Origin: Tritrichomonas foetus
Lineage: Eukaryota; Parabasalia; Tritrichomonadida; Tritrichomonadidae
Direction: 5' to 3'
Assembly: GCA_001839685.1 (NCBI GenBank)
Contig: MLAK01001115.1
Span: 1-63,576, forward strand
Length of the DNA: 63,576 bases
Position 1 is the stretch's first letter, and each line of letters begins with the position of its first letter. The notes under the pieces are model-generated. The model worked only from the letters and a program-made list of their open reading frames with translations, was not told the DNA's origin and did not search any database. The position numbers and the translations under genes are program-made. Shown here piece after piece: positions 60,742 to 63,576 of the stretch.

Positions 60742-63576
60742 TTACAACTCTGCACCGGTGGCACGTATAAATTCAATTGTTTCTCCATATTGAGCTGGAA
60801 TGGAGGCTCCTAGTCCATTAATAAGCATTTCAACAGTTTGCTTATATTTAGTTGTCTTCTCCTTCATAATGTCAGCTTCATCAAGTCTCTCTTTGACAGC
60901 ATTGAACATCTCAACGATTGTTTCTTCATTGATCACTGTTGGTTCAACTTGAAGGATTTCGCCTAAAATGTTGGATAAATCATCGAACGGCATGCAGTGA
61001 TAAAGTTTGTTGGTAAGTTGTCTAATCTTTTCTTCATATTCAAAGAATCTTCCTCCTTTGGCCTGTTGCTCAGAGAAGCTGATGTCTGTCATTGAAATAT
61101 CAGTTGATAAATCAGTCGAAATATCTGCAGATGAGGACGATGAAAGAATTCGTCTCAGTGCCAAAACATATCCGTAAATGTGAGTCTTACGTGGAATTGT
61201 AGCATTTGGAATAAGCTGGAAGAGTGATCTGAGTAAATTTGTGATCTTTTCAATTCTTCTGTGAACTTCTTTAGCAGGTGAGAATTGGGAAATACTTGTT
61301 GTTGGTGGAAGAAGCATCCTCAGAGTACCTTGGTAAGAGTCAGACATGTTACGGAATGTTGCATTCTGCATAATGCTGTTCTCTTGGCTTTCATTGTTGT
61401 TCGATAGGAAATCTTCATAAGATTGGATAACATGAGCAAATTCCATATTGAGTGCCATAAATCTTTGATCAATCTTGAAGAAGAGTGATTCAATCTTTGG
61501 TGATAGTTTATATGAAACAACAAGTGGATATTTAGCAAGAAATACCCTGAAAGCATCACTTGTAGATGTAGTGCTTGCAATATCTTCTTGAATTTGTGGA
61601 CATGAAGCAAGAATATCTGCACGTATTTGCTTGAGTTCCTCTTGCGCTTTGGTGAGTTTACGAATGAGAATCTTTTGATTCTTAATGAGTTTGGAAGTTT
61701 GCTCATTAGAATCGCCAATAACAGTTGTTCCACTTGCATGAAGTGCAGTTAATTGTTGATGAAGAGATTTATTTTCTGCTTCAAGACTTTGGATTTCAGC
61801 AGTCATTGACTTGTTTGTGGTGATAACTGGTTTAACTTTATCAACAAGTTCCTGTTTCTGCTTCTTAAGTTTAACATTATCTGCTTGAAGTGCAGCAATA
61901 AGTGCACGAATTGCAGAAATAGATGTGTTAAATGTTAATTCAGATGTTTGTTGTGGTTCAGGAAGAGAACTAATTAATAATTCTTTAACAGATTCTCTAT
62001 AATCATTAATTGTTTTCATTGCTTTCTCAAACTGGGTTTGAAGAAGTTTGATTTCAGCAAGTCGCTCTCCAATTGCAGACTGACGTAAAATAACAGATTC
62101 TTTCGATTTCTGTTCAGCTTCTTTTCCGAAGAGTGCAACTTCGATGTTTGTTAAGGCTTCGTTCAAATCTGCCTGAGATTTCTTCAGAGTATTAATTTCA
62201 AATGCGATTGTTGTGGATTGCATCGTGTTGGAGTCAATTGATGTAGATGATATTGTTTGCTGAACTTCTTTGAGTGCTTCACGGAAATCTTGGCGTTCTT
62301 TTTCGAGTGTGGTTATTTGTCGTTTCATTTGCTTGACAAATGCATCAACAGTGTTTTGGTCTGTGCAAACTGGTGTATTTTTACCATCCATAATTGTGTC
62401 ACTAAGGGTTTGAAGAGCAGTAGAAACCGATGAATATTTAGAAGAAATAGCAGACGCTCTTTGGCTTGCAGATAAGTTTTCAGAGATTGGAATATCACCA
62501 AGAACAGTTTTTTCTACATCAGTAAGTGCTGCTTCTAATGTTTCATTCGCTTGTTCTAATTTGGTCACGTGCGCTTTCATTTGTTCAACAATGACATCAA
62601 TTGATTTGTTGTTTGTTGATGTTTGCTGTTGTGAATCAGATAAAACAGTTTCTGATCCAAGAATCTTTGTTTGAAGTGATTTGATTGAGGATTCAATTGT
62701 TGAGTATTTGCTGTTGATGTTTGCAGCGCGTTCTTCAATGGAATTCGGCTTACCTTCTGTCGTAGATGAAGCTTCTGATTCACCAATGACAACAGTTTCA
62801 ACACTTGTTAACGCAATCTTATATGCTTCTTTCTCCTTTTCTAATTGGCTAACACGCTGCTTCATTTCTTCAACAATTTCTTCAATTGGTTTGTTATCAA
62901 TTGATGTTTTATGCGCTTCAGTATTTTGCTCATTTTCGGTTTGCGGAGTTAAAATTCGAGTGTGTAGTGATTGAATTGAAGATGNAACTGTTGAGTATTT
63001 GTTGTTAATAGCGGCAACACGATCTTCAACTGTGAGTGAAGAAATGGTTTGACCTTCTGGTGTTGTTGTTGTTGTTGCTGCTGCTGATTCACCAACAACT
63101 ACTTTTTCAACTTCGACTAATGCAAATTCAAGTGTTTCTTTCTCTTTCTCAAGTTGGGCAACACGTTCTTTCATTTCTTGAACAACATTTTCAAATGATG
63201 TGGCTTCTTGCACTTGTTGCTGTGACTCTGTTCCAAGAATACTGTCTTGAAGTGATTTAATAGATGATGAAATCGTGGAATATCTGTTTGTGATGTTGGA
63301 AACACGATCTTCAACTGATTGAGTTGGAATGGTTTGACCTTCTGGTGTTGTTGTTGTTGTTGCTGCTGCTGATTCACCAACAACTACTTTTTCAACTTCG
63401 ACTAATGCAAATTCAAGTGTTTCTTTCTCTTTCTCAAGTTGGGCAACACGTTCTTTCATTTCTTGAACAACATTTTCAAATGATGTGGCTTCTTGCACTT
63501 GTTGCTGTGACTCTGTTCCAAGAATACTGTCTTGAAGTGATTTAATAGATGATGAAATCGTGGAATATCTGTTTGT
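60742..63576 (-). CDS. Large coiled-coil protein with 95-residue tandem repeats, 5' end outside the window
   Basis: At least 944 residues; the frame is open up to the window edge, so the true start lies beyond 63576. The visible N-terminal part consists of about five repeats of roughly 95 residues, each with a heptad block (VVQEMKERVAQLEKEKETLE, ALVEVEKVVVGES), a Thr/Ser/Gln-rich spacer and a second block (RVSNITNRYSTISSSIKSLQ). Repeats nearest the window edge are almost identical; those further in are progressively diverged. The remaining about 550 residues are coiled coil (LIAALQADNVKLKKQKQELV) and a helical C-terminal region (FSPAKEVHRRIEKITNLLRS). No membrane segment is seen. One base is ambiguous (62985). 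Likely a cytoskeletal or scaffold protein of the kind often labelled viral A-type inclusion protein in trichomonads; that label says nothing about function. Confidence 0.85.
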   Translation of the reverse strand, partial: TNRYSTISSSIKSLQDSILGTESQQQVQEATSFENVVQEMKERVAQLEKEKETLEFALVEVEKVVVGESAAATTTTTPEGQTIPTQSVEDRVSNITNRYSTISSSIKSLQDSILGTESQQQVQEATSFENVVQEMKERVAQLEKEKETLEFALVEVEKVVVGESAAATTTTTPEGQTISSLTVEDRVAAINNKYSTVXSSIQSLHTRILTPQTENEQNTEAHKTSIDNKPIEEIVEEMKQRVSQLEKEKEAYKIALTSVETVVIGESEASSTTEGKPNSIEERAANINSKYSTIESSIKSLQTKILGSETVLSDSQQQTSTNNKSIDVIVEQMKAHVTKLEQANETLEAALTDVEKTVLGDIPISENLSASQRASAISSKYSSVSTALQTLSDTIMDGKNTPVCTDQNTVDAFVKQMKRQITTLEKERQDFREALKEVQQTISSTSIDSNTMQSTTIAFEINTLKKSQADLNEALTNIEVALFGKEAEQKSKESVILRQSAIGERLAEIKLLQTQFEKAMKTINDYRESVKELLISSLPEPQQTSELTFNTSISAIRALIAALQADNVKLKKQKQELVDKVKPVITTNKSMTAEIQSLEAENKSLHQQLTALHASGTTVIGDSNEQTSKLIKNQKILIRKLTKAQEELKQIRADILASCPQIQEDIASTTSTSDAFRVFLAKYPLVVSYKLSPKIESLFFKIDQRFMALNMEFAHVIQSYEDFLSNNNESQENSIMQNATFRNMSDSYQGTLRMLLPPTTSISQFSPAKEVHRRIEKITNLLRSLFQLIPNATIPRKTHIYGYVLALRRILSSSSSADISTDLSTDISMTDISFSEQQAKGGRFFEYEEKIRQLTNKLYHCMPFDDLSNILGEILQVEPTVINEETIVEMFNAVKERLDEADIMKEKTTKYKQTVEMLINGLGASIPAQYGETIEFIRATGAEL
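63046..63576. repeat. 285-bp tandem duplication within the coiled-coil gene
   Basis: Bases 63046-63291 and 63331-63576 are identical as far as I can compare by eye, with a period of 285 bp (95 codons). The bases between them differ. The array probably continues past the window. Confidence 0.9.

Noticed and set aside
63036..63545. Leucine-rich plus-strand frames in the repeat array
   Set aside because: They are antisense to the coiled-coil repeats, with identical short frames recurring with the 285-bp period.
1..63576. Spliceosomal introns
   Set aside because: No pair of trichomonad-type GTAYGT donor and ACTAACACACAG acceptor was found interrupting any gene; the DOCK stop and the CEP78-like upstream frame are not explained by such an intron.
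1..63576. CRISPR arrays, bacterial operons or a phage-like system
   Set aside because: No regularly spaced repeats with unique spacers, no Shine-Dalgarno pattern and the gene content is eukaryotic.

Overview
The window reads as a nuclear contig of a parabasalid protist, most likely Tritrichomonas foetus or a close relative. The reasons are: very AT-rich DNA; long uninterrupted genes with no intron I can recognise; short 5' leaders with trichomonad-type initiator motifs (TCA followed by pyrimidine and T/A) just upstream of several ATGs; stop codons often overlapping or followed by TAAA; a mariner element of the trichomonad type; a BspA-like leucine-rich-repeat protein relic; and many divergent kinases, GTPase regulators and coiled-coil proteins. 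There are two assembly gaps (29622-29997 and 42454-42721) and two isolated ambiguous bases (56831, 62985). The species is inferred from style, not from a marker gene.

Layout. 1-7.1 kb: a DH-PH-kelch RhoGEF and a B56-type PP2A regulatory subunit, both on +. 7.2-14.15 kb: an accessory block with an intact Tigger/pogo-like transposon (7196-9258), a heavily broken LRR/coiled-coil/kinase pseudogene (9437-12216) and an intact mariner (12861-14146). 14.3-24 kb: a type I membrane protein, a CEP78-like LRR/coiled-coil protein, a serine/threonine kinase and a polytopic membrane protein. 24.2-29.2 kb: a DOCK-family GEF interrupted by one in-frame TGA. 29.4-41.1 kb, all on -: an MLF-like protein broken by the gap, a UBL/vWA/E2/U-box fusion, a PPP phosphatase and a bridge-like lipid-transfer protein candidate. 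41.6-48.2 kb, all on +: a Rab11-like GTPase, a tail-anchored protein and a GAF/phosphodiesterase-like protein. 48.6-52.7 kb on -: a MOK-type kinase and a PH-AGC kinase. Then come a 2.7 kb gene-free stretch, a ceramide synthase, a GH3 beta-glucosidase, an inverted gene relic, and the 3' part of a large coiled-coil protein with 95-residue repeats that runs off the window.

Together the genes look like ordinary trichomonad housekeeping and signalling: actin/Rho control (two GEF types), phosphorylation (three intact kinases, a PP2A subunit, a PPP phosphatase), membrane traffic and lipid handling (Rab11, lipid-transfer candidate, ceramide synthase), flagellar/centriolar factors (MOK, CEP78-like), and protein turnover. 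There is no operon logic; same-strand runs are independent genes. The most unusual items are the single-chain E2/U-box fusion with a vWA region and possible UBL, the phosphodiesterase-like protein that has lost two of its four expected metal ligands, the DOCK gene with one in-frame TGA, and the transposon/pseudogene block.
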